Shown here: one piece after another, positions 13,026-21,108 of the stretch | Numbering within the stretch: position 1 is the first letter of the stretch | Layout: each line of letters opens with the position of its first letter | From: an uncultured Christensenella sp. | GTDB lineage: Bacteria > Bacillota > Clostridia > Christensenellales > Borkfalkiaceae | Reading direction: 5' to 3' | Assembly: GCA_910578145.1 (NCBI GenBank) | Contig: CAJTPJ010000005.1 | Coordinates: 83,148-106,606 of the forward strand | DNA: 23,459 nt | Translations under genes and position numbers: made by a program | The notes under the pieces: generated by a model | Databases searched by the model: none | What the model was told of the DNA's origin: nothing | What the model saw: only the letters and a program-made list of their open reading frames with translations

Positions 13026-15578
13026 ATGGCAAAAAAAGAAACGAGTCCGGAGTTGACCGAAGAATTTAAACGAACTCTCGAAATGACAAAGTTGCTTGAC
13101 GTCGAGGTGGACGAAGAACTCAAAAAATCTTTCATCGCCTATGCAATGGCGGTAAACGTTTCCCGCGCAATACCCGACGTAAGGGACGGTTTAAAGCCCG
13201 TTCACCGCAGAATTTTGTATTCTATGCACGAGCTTGGCTTAACCTACGACAAGCCTTTCAGAAAGTGCGCGCGTATCGTCGGTGATTGCCTTGGTAAATA
13301 TCACCCCCACGGCGACAGCTCGGTTTACGACGCGCTGGTAAGGCTTGCGCAGGATTTCTCCATAAACTTTCCGCTCGTTGACGGGCACGGTAACTTCGGC
13401 TCGGTAGACGGCGACCCCGCCGCGGCAATGAGGTATACCGAAGCGCGTATGTCGCGCCTTTCTTCGGAAATGTTGCGCGATTTGGATAAGGAAACGGTAG
13501 ATTTTTACCCTACCTTCGATGACACGGGTTTACAACCCTCGGTGCTTCCAGCGCGTTTCCCCAATATGCTTGTAAACGGCTCCGACGGTATTGCGGTGGG
13601 TATGGCAACCAATATCCCGCCCCACAACCTGGCAGAGTGTATCGACGGCGTTATAGCGCTTATAGATAACCCTGAAATAGACGTTGACGGGCTTATGGAA
13701 TATATCGTGGCGCCCGACTTCCCTACGGGCGCGTTGATAATGGGCAGAAGCGGCATTAAAAAGGCTTATAGAACGGGCAGGGGAAGCATTATAATCCGTT
13801 CGCGCTGTGAAATTGAAGAGTACCAAAGCGGTTCGCAAACGCGCACCCGCATAATCGTGACCGAAATCCCCTATCAGGTAAACAAAGCAAGGCTTGTTGA
13901 AAATATCGCAGACCTTGTAAAAAACAAAAAGATAGAGGGCATATCCGATATCCGCGAAGAATCCGACCGCGATGGTATGAGGATAGTGGTAGAGGTCAAA
14001 AAGGACGCAAACGCTCAGGTAGTTTTAAACCTTTTATACAAACATACCAACTTGCAGGTTTCCGACGGCATTATAATGCTTGCTTTGGTTGACGGCACGC
14101 CCAAAATTTTAAACTTGAAAGAGTGCCTTTACTACTACCTTGAACACCAGAAAGAAGTTGTAATCCGCCGCACCAAGTATGACTTGGCAAAAACCGAAGA
14201 ACGCGCGCACATTTTGCGCGGACTCGTAATAGCGCAGGCAAGCATAAACGAAGTTGTAGAGGTTTGTAAAAACGCTAAAGACAAAACCGACTGCGTGCAA
14301 AAACTTACCGCCAACTTCGCATTGGACGAAAGACAGGCAACGGCGGTTGCCGAACTCAGGCTTTTCAGAATTTCCCATCTTGAAGTGGATAAATTAAACG
14401 AAGAGCTTGCCTCGTTAGAAGCGGCAATAGCCGATTTTAAGGATATCCTTGCAAACGAAAGCAGGGTGCTTGACATTATAAAAACCGATCTTTTGGAAAT
14501 TAAGCGCAAATACCCGTCGGAAAGAAGAACGGAAATTGCGGTGGATTTCAGCGGCGATATCGAGGACGAGGATTTAATCCCCGTAGAGCAAGTAGTAGTT
14601 TCTATGACCCACTCGGGCTACGTAAAGCGTTTGCCCGTTACCGAGTACCACGCGCAAAACCGCGGCGGTAAGGGCATTACGGCGCACCGTCCCAAGGAAG
14701 AGGACTTCGTGGAAAAAATGTTCGTATGCTCCTCTCACGACTATCTGTTGCTGTTTAGCGACCGCGGCAGGGTATATAGAATTAAGGCTTACGAAATTCC
14801 TGAAGCGGCGCGTACGGCGCGCGGCAGGGCGGTTGTAAACCTCGTCCAAATTGCACAGGACGAAAAAATTACTACTATAATCCCCGTTAAAGAGGGTGCG
14901 GAAGGGTTTATCGCCTTTGCAACCCGCGGCGGACTTATAAAGAAAACTAAGATAGAAGAGTTTGCAAGAATTAACAAAAACGGCAAAATCGCTATTAAAC
15001 TCAACGACGACGATACGCTTATTTCCGTGCAGTTTACAACGGGCGACGACGAGCTTATGATTGCCTCCAAGGGCGGCAAGTGCATACGCTTCCACGAATC
15101 CGGCGTGCGCTCTATGGGCAGGGATACCGCGGGCGTTAAGGCAATGCGTATTGGCGAGGGCGACGCGCTTGTGGATATGCTCGTCGTGGACGAAAGCAAG
15201 GATATTTTAACCGTTACCACGGGCGGCTATGGCAAGCGCAGCAAGGTAGAAGATTACCGCGTTCAGGGCAGAGCCGGCAAGGGCATAAAAGCGGGTACTT
15301 TCAACGAAGTAACGGGCAGCCTTATAAATCTTAAACAGGTAACCGACGAGGACGATATTATGATTATCTCCGACGGCGGAACGATTATAAGAATGCACTG
15401 TTCGTCAATTTCAACCATAGGCAGAGCGGCGCGCGGCGTAAGGCTTATGCGCCTTAAAGACGGGCTTGTAGCCACCGTTGCAGTTACCGAGCGCGACGAG
15501 GAAGCGGAAACGCAAGCGCCCGAAGAAGCTACCCCCGAGGATTTGGCTGAAACCGAGGACGGCGGCGAAACCGAATAA
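13026..15578 (+). CDS. gyrA: DNA gyrase subunit A
   Basis: DNA-cleaving subunit of gyrase. 850 aa, start supported by AAGGAAG at 13015-13021, 54 bases after gyrB. Breakage domain with catalytic Y137 in MRYTEARM. The quinolone region reads HPHGDSSVYDALV with S98 and D102 (E. coli S83 and D87), the drug-sensitive residues. The C-terminal pinwheel contains QNRGGKG, an evident GyrA box (E. coli QRRGGKG), which separates it from ParC and indicates true supercoiling activity. Repeated blade motifs follow (SKGGKCIRF, TTGGYGKR, SDGGTIIRM). The last 30 or so residues form a highly acidic, probably disordered tail. Confidence 0.98.
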   Translation: MAKKETSPELTEEFKRTLEMTKLLDVEVDEELKKSFIAYAMAVNVSRAIPDVRDGLKPVHRRILYSMHELGLTYDKPFRKCARIVGDCLGKYHPHGDSSVYDALVRLAQDFSINFPLVDGHGNFGSVDGDPAAAMRYTEARMSRLSSEMLRDLDKETVDFYPTFDDTGLQPSVLPARFPNMLVNGSDGIAVGMATNIPPHNLAECIDGVIALIDNPEIDVDGLMEYIVAPDFPTGALIMGRSGIKKAYRTGRGSIIIRSRCEIEEYQSGSQTRTRIIVTEIPYQVNKARLVENIADLVKNKKIEGISDIREESDRDGMRIVVEVKKDANAQVVLNLLYKHTNLQVSDGIIMLALVDGTPKILNLKECLYYYLEHQKEVVIRRTKYDLAKTEERAHILRGLVIAQASINEVVEVCKNAKDKTDCVQKLTANFALDERQATAVAELRLFRISHLEVDKLNEELASLEAAIADFKDILANESRVLDIIKTDLLEIKRKYPSERRTEIAVDFSGDIEDEDLIPVEQVVVSMTHSGYVKRLPVTEYHAQNRGGKGITAHRPKEEDFVEKMFVCSSHDYLLLFSDRGRVYRIKAYEIPEAARTARGRAVVNLVQIAQDEKITTIIPVKEGAEGFIAFATRGGLIKKTKIEEFARINKNGKIAIKLNDDDTLISVQFTTGDDELMIASKGGKCIRFHESGVRSMGRDTAGVKAMRIGEGDALVDMLVVDESKDILTVTTGGYGKRSKVEDYRVQGRAGKGIKAGTFNEVTGSLINLKQVTDEDDIMIISDGGTIIRMHCSSISTIGRAARGVRLMRLKDGLVATVAVTERDEEAETQAPEEATPEDLAETEDGGETE

Positions 15579-15593
15579 TATAAAAAGGCAATA

Positions 15594-15625
15594 AAACAGC
15601 CGCGGATATTTCCGCGGCTGTTTTT
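15594..15625. terminator. Bidirectional terminator between gyrA and the DUF3592 gene
   Basis: A perfect 13-bp stem (15594-15606 with 15611-15623) with a 4-nt loop, followed by T-runs on the plus strand and preceded by A-rich sequence that reads as T-rich on the minus strand. It sits between two convergent genes. Confidence 0.94.
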
Positions 15626-15639
15626 AGTTTATAAAAATA

Positions 15640-16077
15640 TTATCTTTTTTTCGCGTAGGTTACAAGCGTTAGAAAACCTGCAAAGACGAACGTTGCGCCG
15701 CCAACGCAAAGTATAATCATAATAAGGTTTTGGTTTTCGCTGATAAAAACGTGTTCCGCAGGGTTTTCGGGGTTGTACGCAATTTCCCGCGTGGTTCCGT
15801 TAATAGGTTTAACGTTTGAAGAGTTGCTTTCGGCGGCTTTATAAACTTTGCCGTCCACAACGTATTCCACTATTGCCCGATAGCTGGTTTCGCGGTAGCC
15901 GTCGTCTTCTTCGTCCTTTCGGTTGTTACCAACGACTATAGCTTGGATATGCGGCCATTCGCTCTTTTTCCGTTCAACGGAATTGCGGTAAAGTATTCCT
16001 CCCGCAATAAGCGCCGCGCCGACTAAAATTATAATAAAACCCGTTATAAGAAAAGTCTTTCTGCCGCTTAAAACCAT
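15640..16077 (-). CDS. DUF3592-type membrane protein
   Basis: Function unknown; the DUF3592 fold is two membrane segments bracketing a small beta-rich domain. 145 aa: membrane segment at about 9-30 (FLITGFIIILVGAALIAGGIL), soluble domain about 35-112 with the family pattern of W-P-x-x-x-A-x-V, an R-A-x-V-E-Y-x-V-D-G-K-x-Y strand pair and YNPENP near its end, then a second membrane segment at about 117-139. Start supported by AGGGA 7 bases before the ATG. It begins 2 bases after the stop of the P-type ATPase gene, so the two are surely co-transcribed. An accessory or partner role for the pump is possible but only by position. Confidence 0.8.
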   Translation of the reverse strand: MVLSGRKTFLITGFIIILVGAALIAGGILYRNSVERKKSEWPHIQAIVVGNNRKDEEDDGYRETSYRAIVEYVVDGKVYKAAESNSSNVKPINGTTREIAYNPENPAEHVFISENQNLIMIILCVGGATFVFAGFLTLVTYAKKR

Positions 16078-16079
16078 AG

Positions 16080-18812
16080 TTATCCCTGCTGTTTTTGTTG
16101 TTTTTTACCCGTGGAGGGCATTATAACGTGCATCAGCTCTATAAGCCAGCTTGAAAGCGGGAAAGCCGCCTCGATAGCCACGACTATAGTTAAAATCTTT
16201 GCATAATCCCACTTGATATCCGACCAGCCTTTGTATAGCAAGTTATCCGCAATGTACGGCACGGCGTAGCAGGTAATGCAAATTGCAAACACCGCAAGGC
16301 ATAGGGTGGCTCGGAACACGTTAAACGGCTGGCACAGCCTGAACACCATTACAAATCCGGAGAAAGTCATTGCTATCATACACATAGGCAGATAGTGATT
16401 GCCAAACTCTTCGGGCTGTATAGTGTTCGTAAGGTACATCGCCATTACGCATATAATCATCAGTACCGCGCCCGAGATAGCTCCGCTCATAACGTGCGTA
16501 ATAAACTTGCCCTGAACCCTGTCCTTGTTGGGTTGTAACGAAAGGAAGAAGGAGGGCGCCGCTATAATAGCGGTTTCCAAAAGCAACATATTCTGCGGCA
16601 TAAACAGATAAGGCTGCCCCATACAAATGCACAAAAACGCGAGTATAGCCGTAAACAGCGTTTTCATAAGATATAGCGCCGACGAATTTTTAATGTTGTT
16701 TATAACCCGCCTGCCCTCGGCAACGACTTTAGGCATAGAATTGAAGTTGTTGTCCATTAATACCAAGTGCGAAACGTTTCTCGCCGCCTCGCTGCCCGAA
16801 GCAACCGAAATTGCGCAGTCGGCTTCCTTTAAGGCGAGAATGTCGTTTACGCCGTCGCCCGTCATCGCAACCGTGTTGCCTTGCGCCTTTATAGAGCGCA
16901 CCAATATTGCCTTCTGCTCGGGTGAAACCCTACCGAAAACGGTGTATTTGTTGGCTACGTTTTCAACTTCTTTTTCGTTAAGTCCGTCAAGTGAAATAAA
17001 CTTGTCGGCTTGCGCAATTCCCGCGCGCTTTGCCACCTCTGAAACCGTAATTGGGTTGTCGCCCGAAATTACTTTAACGTTAACGTCGTTATCCTTAAAC
17101 CATTTAATGGTTTCCACAGCGTCTTCGCGCACGTTGTCGGCAATGGAAATTATCGCTATGGGCTTCATAACGGCGGGCAGTTTATCCCCTACGATAGGCG
17201 CGGGGGAGTGAGCCAGCACAATTACGCGCAAGCCCATTTGCGCATACTGTTTTACTATTTTTTCAACTTTCGCGGGATAGGGTTTTAACACGAACTCGGG
17301 CGCGCCCATCGCGTAAGTTCCCGCCTCGTCAAAGGTAACGGCGGAAAGTTTGCGCTTTGAAGAAAATGGTATTTTCGCAGTGGCGGCAAGTTTGTCGTTA
17401 TAACCGAAATGATTGTATAGTGCAATGGAGGTTTGGTTGTTGCCGTCAAGCTCCCTTAACATACTGCCCATAATATCGTTGAGCGACAGCTCGCCCGCGG
17501 TATTTAAAATTACCGTGTCGTTTACGCGCATTCTGCCGTCGGTGATAGTGCCCGTTTTGTCAAGGCAAAGCACGTTTACGCGCGCCAGCATTTCAAGCGA
17601 ATACATATCCTGCACCAGCGTTTGCGACTTTGCAAGCCTGACTATGCCCACGGCAAGCGCAATACTAGTTAGCAGCAACATACCCGAGGGTATCATACCT
17701 ATAACTACTGTACAGGTGCGCTGTATTGCGTAGTTTACGTCGGGATTTTTTATAACCGTGCCGCCCGCTTCCACAACGTTTTTGTACATTTCGCTGTCGT
17801 AGTCGATATGGTGCAGGGTGGTAAGGAAAGTGCCTATAGCAATAGGAATGATGAGCATTGAAACGCATTTTATAATCAGTTTCGTAGAATTCATCAATTC
17901 GGAATTGGGGCGCTTGTATTTTTTCGCTTTGGAAGTCAGCTTTTCAAGGTAAGTTTCCTTGCCTACTTTTTCAACGCGAAATTTACCGTTGCCGCTGGAT
18001 ATAAAGCTACCTGCGTACAAAAGGTCGCCAACCTGCTTTTTTATAGCTATAGATTCGCCCGTCAAAAGGCTTTCGTTAACTTCAACCGAGCCTTCGGCAA
18101 GAATTACGTCGGCGGGCACCTGACTGCCCAAATCAAGCAAAATTACGTCGTCAAGCACTAATTCCTGCACTGAAATTTCCACTACTTCGCCGTCGCGCAC
18201 AACCTTAACGGTGTTGTTTGCAAGTATCGAAAGTTTGTCTATGGAAAGTTTAGAGCGGATTTCCTGTATAATGCCTATAACTATGTTTGCCGTGGTTATA
18301 GCCACAACCATATAGTTTGAAAGCCCCTGCGTGTTTGCAATTAACAGCGCGATAGCCGCAATAAGGCACAAAAGGTTGAAAAACGTGCAAATATTTCCAA
18401 TGAAAATGCTTGCGTACGAACGCGAGTATTTTTTGTTGGTGTCGTTAAACTGAAACTGCTTAAACCGCGTTTCAACCTGCTGTGCGGTAAGACCTTTGTT
18501 CAGCTTGGGCGAATATCTTTCAACTTTCGCCGTAACCGCCTTTTTGGGGTGTTTTTTAAAATATTTAACGAGTTTCTGCTTGTCAAACGGCTGGTTTCCC
18601 GTAGCTGCAATTTCGGCTTTTGCCGCGGGTTTTTCCTCGTCGCCGGGGAAAAGCGCAATTTGCACCGGTTCGTGCTTTACTTCGGGCGCGGCAACTTGCG
18701 CGTCGGAAACGGCAACTTCTTCCTCGGCGGTTTTAGCGGGTTCGGGCGTTTCCGTTTTCTTAGGTTCGTCGTCCTGTTTTTTGTTGTTTACTTTAAAAAA
18801 AATCTTACTCAT
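16080..18812 (-). CDS. Cation-translocating P-type ATPase, CtpE-like
   Basis: ATP-driven membrane cation pump. The closest family I recognise is CtpE/Exp7 (mycobacterial CtpE is linked to calcium uptake); the ion is not provable here. 910 aa. Residues 1-115 or so are an acidic, Ala/Pro/Glu-rich then basic extension. The actuator domain carries TGES (251-254), M4 reads IGMIPSGMLLLTS (371-383), phosphorylation site D418 is in DKTGT, nucleotide domain segments include FSSKRKLSAV and MGAPEF, and the hinge is TGDGVNDILALKEADCAISV from 651. M4 has PSG where classic calcium pumps have PEG. No metal-binding domain or CPC motif, so not a heavy-metal P1B pump. It has its own promoter; no strong Shine-Dalgarno. 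Confidence 0.88.
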   Translation of the reverse strand: MSKIFFKVNNKKQDDEPKKTETPEPAKTAEEEVAVSDAQVAAPEVKHEPVQIALFPGDEEKPAAKAEIAATGNQPFDKQKLVKYFKKHPKKAVTAKVERYSPKLNKGLTAQQVETRFKQFQFNDTNKKYSRSYASIFIGNICTFFNLLCLIAAIALLIANTQGLSNYMVVAITTANIVIGIIQEIRSKLSIDKLSILANNTVKVVRDGEVVEISVQELVLDDVILLDLGSQVPADVILAEGSVEVNESLLTGESIAIKKQVGDLLYAGSFISSGNGKFRVEKVGKETYLEKLTSKAKKYKRPNSELMNSTKLIIKCVSMLIIPIAIGTFLTTLHHIDYDSEMYKNVVEAGGTVIKNPDVNYAIQRTCTVVIGMIPSGMLLLTSIALAVGIVRLAKSQTLVQDMYSLEMLARVNVLCLDKTGTITDGRMRVNDTVILNTAGELSLNDIMGSMLRELDGNNQTSIALYNHFGYNDKLAATAKIPFSSKRKLSAVTFDEAGTYAMGAPEFVLKPYPAKVEKIVKQYAQMGLRVIVLAHSPAPIVGDKLPAVMKPIAIISIADNVREDAVETIKWFKDNDVNVKVISGDNPITVSEVAKRAGIAQADKFISLDGLNEKEVENVANKYTVFGRVSPEQKAILVRSIKAQGNTVAMTGDGVNDILALKEADCAISVASGSEAARNVSHLVLMDNNFNSMPKVVAEGRRVINNIKNSSALYLMKTLFTAILAFLCICMGQPYLFMPQNMLLLETAIIAAPSFFLSLQPNKDRVQGKFITHVMSGAISGAVLMIICVMAMYLTNTIQPEEFGNHYLPMCMIAMTFSGFVMVFRLCQPFNVFRATLCLAVFAICITCYAVPYIADNLLYKGWSDIKWDYAKILTIVVAIEAAFPLSSWLIELMHVIMPSTGKKQQKQQG

Positions 18813-18825
18813 AAAAACTCAATAA

Positions 18826-18839
18826 ACGCGTTTACGCGT
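18826..18839 (-). promoter_or_regulatory. Small stem-loop in the ATPase mRNA leader
   Basis: A 5-bp GC-rich stem (18826-18830 with 18835-18839) around a 4-nt loop, 13 bases before the ATPase start codon on the minus strand. Its role, if any, is unknown. Confidence 0.3.
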
Positions 18840-18861
18840 CGCACGTTATTATACATAATAT

Positions 18862-18890
18862 ATTGTACCATAAATATAAAGTATTTTCAA
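18862..18890 (-). promoter_or_regulatory. SigA promoter of the P-type ATPase / DUF3592 operon
   Basis: On the minus strand: TTGAAA (18885-18890), 17-bp spacer, TACAAT (18862-18867), with TGG immediately upstream of the -10. Predicted start near 18855, leader about 43 nt. Confidence 0.82.
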
Positions 18891-18909
18891 GAAAAAGAAA
18901 GATATTTAT

Positions 18910-18938
18910 TTGCTTTTGAAATTTATTTTAAGTATAAT
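18910..18938 (+). promoter_or_regulatory. SigA promoter of serS
   Basis: TTGCTT at 18910-18915, 17-bp spacer, TATAAT at 18933-18938. Predicted start near 18945, leaving a leader of only about 24 nt with the AGAGGCG ribosome binding site at 18958-18964. There is no room for a T-box riboswitch. Confidence 0.85.
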
Positions 18939-18968
18939 TGTCTTGTACAAATTTTTCAGAGGCGTTAA

Positions 18969-20258
18969 ATGATAGATATCAACATTTTGAGAGAAAATCC
19001 CGAGCTTGTAAAAGCTAATATCAAAAAGAAATTTCAGGATAAAAAACTGCCCGTAGTGGACGAAATTTTAACCCTTGACAAGAAAAAGCGCGAGCTCCAG
19101 CAAGAGGGCGACGCTCTCCGCGCACAGCGCAACACGCTTGCAAAGTCTATAGGCGCGCTTATGAAAGAGGGTAAAAAGGCAGAGGCGGAGGAAGCCAAAG
19201 CCGTTTCCAAGAAAAATAACGACCGCATTGCCGTAATAGAGGCGGAAACCGCGGAAATAGAGGATAAACTTAAAAAAAATATGATGATTATCCCCAATTT
19301 TATTGCGGACGACGTGCCTTTGGGCAAGGACGACGGCGAAAACGTAGAGGGCAAAGTTTTCTTAAACCACGATGAAAAGCCCTTTGACGTTCCTTATCAT
19401 TTGGACATTCTCGAAAGCCTTAACGGCATAGATTTGGATAGCGCAAGGCGCACCAGCGGAAACGGCTTTTACTACCTTACGGGCGATATCGCAAGGCTTC
19501 ATTCGGCGGTGTTGTCGTACGCCCGCGACTTTATGATAGACAAGGGATTTACCTACTGCATACCCCCTTATATGATACGCAGCGACGTGGTTTCAGGCGT
19601 TATGTCGTTTGAAGAAATGGAAGGTATGATGTACAAGATAGAGGGCGAGGATTTGTATTTGATTGGTACGTCCGAACACTCGATGATAGGCAGGTTTATG
19701 GGCACTATACTTCCCGAAAACGCCCTGCCGCAAACGCTTACTTCGTACTCGCCCTGTTTCAGGAAGGAAAAGGGCGCGCACGGTTTGGAAGAGCGCGGCA
19801 TTTACCGCATACACCAATTTGAAAAGCAGGAAATGATAGTGCTTTGCAAGCCCGAAGAAAGCGATTTTTGGTACGAAAAGCTATGGAATTATACTGTGGA
19901 ATTGTTTGTTTCAATGGAAATTCCCGTAAGACAGCTTATCTGCTGCTCGGGTGACCTTGCAGACCTTAAATATAAAAGTTGCGATATAGAGGCGTGGAGC
20001 CCCCGCCAGAAAAAGTATTTCGAGGTGGGCAGTTGCTCCAACTTAACCGACGCGCAGGCAAGGCGGCTTGGCATAAGGTATAAAAATGCAAGCGGCAAAA
20101 ACGAGTTTGTGCATACGCTTAACAACACCGTGGTTGCGCCTCCGAGAATGCTTATCGCATTCCTTGAAAATCACTTACAGGCAGACGGTTCGGTATATAT
20201 TCCGCCCGTTCTCCGTCCCTATATGGGCGGCAAGGAAAAATTAGTTCCCAAAAAATAA
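18969..20258 (+). CDS. serS: Seryl-tRNA synthetase
   Basis: Class II synthetase that charges tRNA-Ser (and tRNA-Sec where present). 429 aa. Residues 1-105 or so form the long antiparallel coiled-coil arm that grips the tRNA-Ser variable arm. The catalytic core has TSE (234-236), motif 2 starting CFRKEKGAHG and ending RIHQFEKQE (263-288), the serine-site segment TLNNT (383-387) and motif 3 with R393 in APPRML. Motif 2 reads GAHGLEERG where the common bacterial form reads GSAGRDTRG; I associate this with a known Clostridia SerRS subgroup. Clear promoter and ribosome binding site; single-gene unit ending at a strong terminator. Confidence 0.97.
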   Translation: MIDINILRENPELVKANIKKKFQDKKLPVVDEILTLDKKKRELQQEGDALRAQRNTLAKSIGALMKEGKKAEAEEAKAVSKKNNDRIAVIEAETAEIEDKLKKNMMIIPNFIADDVPLGKDDGENVEGKVFLNHDEKPFDVPYHLDILESLNGIDLDSARRTSGNGFYYLTGDIARLHSAVLSYARDFMIDKGFTYCIPPYMIRSDVVSGVMSFEEMEGMMYKIEGEDLYLIGTSEHSMIGRFMGTILPENALPQTLTSYSPCFRKEKGAHGLEERGIYRIHQFEKQEMIVLCKPEESDFWYEKLWNYTVELFVSMEIPVRQLICCSGDLADLKYKSCDIEAWSPRQKKYFEVGSCSNLTDAQARRLGIRYKNASGKNEFVHTLNNTVVAPPRMLIAFLENHLQADGSVYIPPVLRPYMGGKEKLVPKK

Positions 20259-20261
20259 GGC

Positions 20262-20292
20262 AAAAGGAAGGGTAATAATCCCTTCCTTTTTT
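20262..20292. terminator. Terminator between serS and the convergent unknown gene
   Basis: An 11-bp stem (20262-20272 with 20280-20290) around a 7-nt loop, ending in TTTTTT to 20292. It begins 4 bases after the serS stop. The minus-strand gene's stop codon directly abuts it, and the A-rich left arm gives a T-run on that strand, so it may work in both directions. Confidence 0.9.
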
Positions 20293-21023
20293 CATTTGTG
20301 CTTTTTAGCGGCGCGTTTTTTTAATTTGTTTGCCGTTAAAAACGAAATTTTATAGTTGTTTTTACGGATATTTTTAAGTTTAATACCTTTGTTTAAAAGC
20401 CGCTTTTCAACCGCAAGATAAAGCACTACGTTTTCCTTTAATTTACCGTCGAATTCCGCAAGTTTTTCAGCGCCAAGCGCGCCGCAATAAATTGCAATAA
20501 GCGCACCCGAATAATAATTTATAATTTTATCGGATATAAGTTCAAATGCGAAAGAGTATACGTCCTTGCCGAGTTTAGCTTTTATTTTAGCAAATTCGTC
20601 CAACACTTCGTAAAGCGCGGCATCGTCCTCCTGCGTGTAACCATCGGCGCGTCCTATAAAAGAAAAGGGCTTAAAATCAAGCCGTGCAACGCTTTTACAG
20701 GCAAACGCCGCGTAAATTTCCGCGCGGAATTTATCGGTACAGTTTTTGCCCGCAACCCCTTTTAATACCGAAGTTTTAAAGCAATAGCCCTCGTTAAAAA
20801 GCACTAAATCCACGTTTTCACCGCCCAACGCCCCGAAAAGCCCGTCGCAAAGCTCGCACTCGGTGTCGCAGTCGGTAAGCGCGGTGTACCTGCCTTTGGC
20901 TTGCTTTATGCTTTCGTAAAGATTTTTTCCGTTGCCCGTGCCTATAATTTCCACCTGCTCTGGCGCAGCGGCATCGGCAGTTTCAGCCTCGTCGTGGGTG
21001 ACGAGAGTAAGAATTTTTTTCAT
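20292..21023 (-). CDS. Hypothetical protein; weak GT-A glycosyltransferase-like N-terminus
   Basis: I do not recognise this gene with confidence. The frame extends to 21152, but the upstream 43 residues would be translated from the promoter; ATG 21023 is the first start after the -10, giving 243 aa. The first 90 residues recall the start of a family-2 glycosyltransferase: a beta strand (MKKILTLVTH), KNLYESIKQAKGRYTALTD as in the usual nucleotide-sugar site helix-strand, and D51-C52-D53 as a possible DxD. The remainder is helical with no acceptor-domain motif, and the last 35 residues or so are very basic (KLKKRAAKKHK). No signal peptide or membrane segment. Predicted leader only about 4 nt and no Shine-Dalgarno. 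Confidence 0.68.
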   Translation of the reverse strand: MKKILTLVTHDEAETADAAAPEQVEIIGTGNGKNLYESIKQAKGRYTALTDCDTECELCDGLFGALGGENVDLVLFNEGYCFKTSVLKGVAGKNCTDKFRAEIYAAFACKSVARLDFKPFSFIGRADGYTQEDDAALYEVLDEFAKIKAKLGKDVYSFAFELISDKIINYYSGALIAIYCGALGAEKLAEFDGKLKENVVLYLAVEKRLLNKGIKLKNIRKNNYKISFLTANKLKKRAAKKHK

Positions 21024-21033
21024 AATTAATAAA

Positions 21034-21062
21034 ATTATATAATAACCGCTTCCAAAAGTCAA
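21034..21062 (-). promoter_or_regulatory. Consensus SigA promoter of the unknown gene, leaderless configuration
   Basis: On the minus strand: TTGACT (21057-21062), 17-bp spacer, TATAAT (21034-21039). The start would be near 21026-21028, only 3-5 bases before the ATG at 21023. Confidence 0.85.
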
Positions 21063-21073
21063 TATGTGATTGA
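21059..21073. promoter_or_regulatory. Palindrome spanning the two divergent -35 elements
   Basis: TCAAT and ATTGA form a perfect 5-bp inverted repeat with a 5-base centre. It covers parts of both -35 hexamers (minus strand 21057-21062, plus strand 21070-21075). Part of the symmetry comes from the hexamers themselves, so an operator role is speculative. Confidence 0.3.
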
Positions 21074-21098
21074 TATTTGCGATAAATTGTGTTATAAT
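21070..21098 (+). promoter_or_regulatory. Consensus SigA promoter of the exonuclease gene, leaderless configuration
   Basis: TTGATA at 21070-21075, 17-bp spacer, TATAAT at 21093-21098 with TGT before it (extended -10). The predicted start near 21105 is about 4 bases from the ATG at 21109. Confidence 0.87.
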
Positions 21099-21108
21099 CG
21101 ATATCGTT

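Noticed and set aside
14574..15095. Minus-strand open frame opposite gyrA (173 codons)
   Set aside because: It lies wholly antisense to the conserved GyrA C-terminal domain and shows no protein-like motif; treated as a shadow.
18939..18968. T-box riboswitch before serS
   Set aside because: The consensus promoter leaves only about 24 nt of leader, far too short, and no T-box core sequence is visible.
21070..21108. Upstream start for the exonuclease giving 13 extra residues
   Set aside because: It lies in the -35 hexamer and spacer of a near-perfect promoter, so the message would not contain it.
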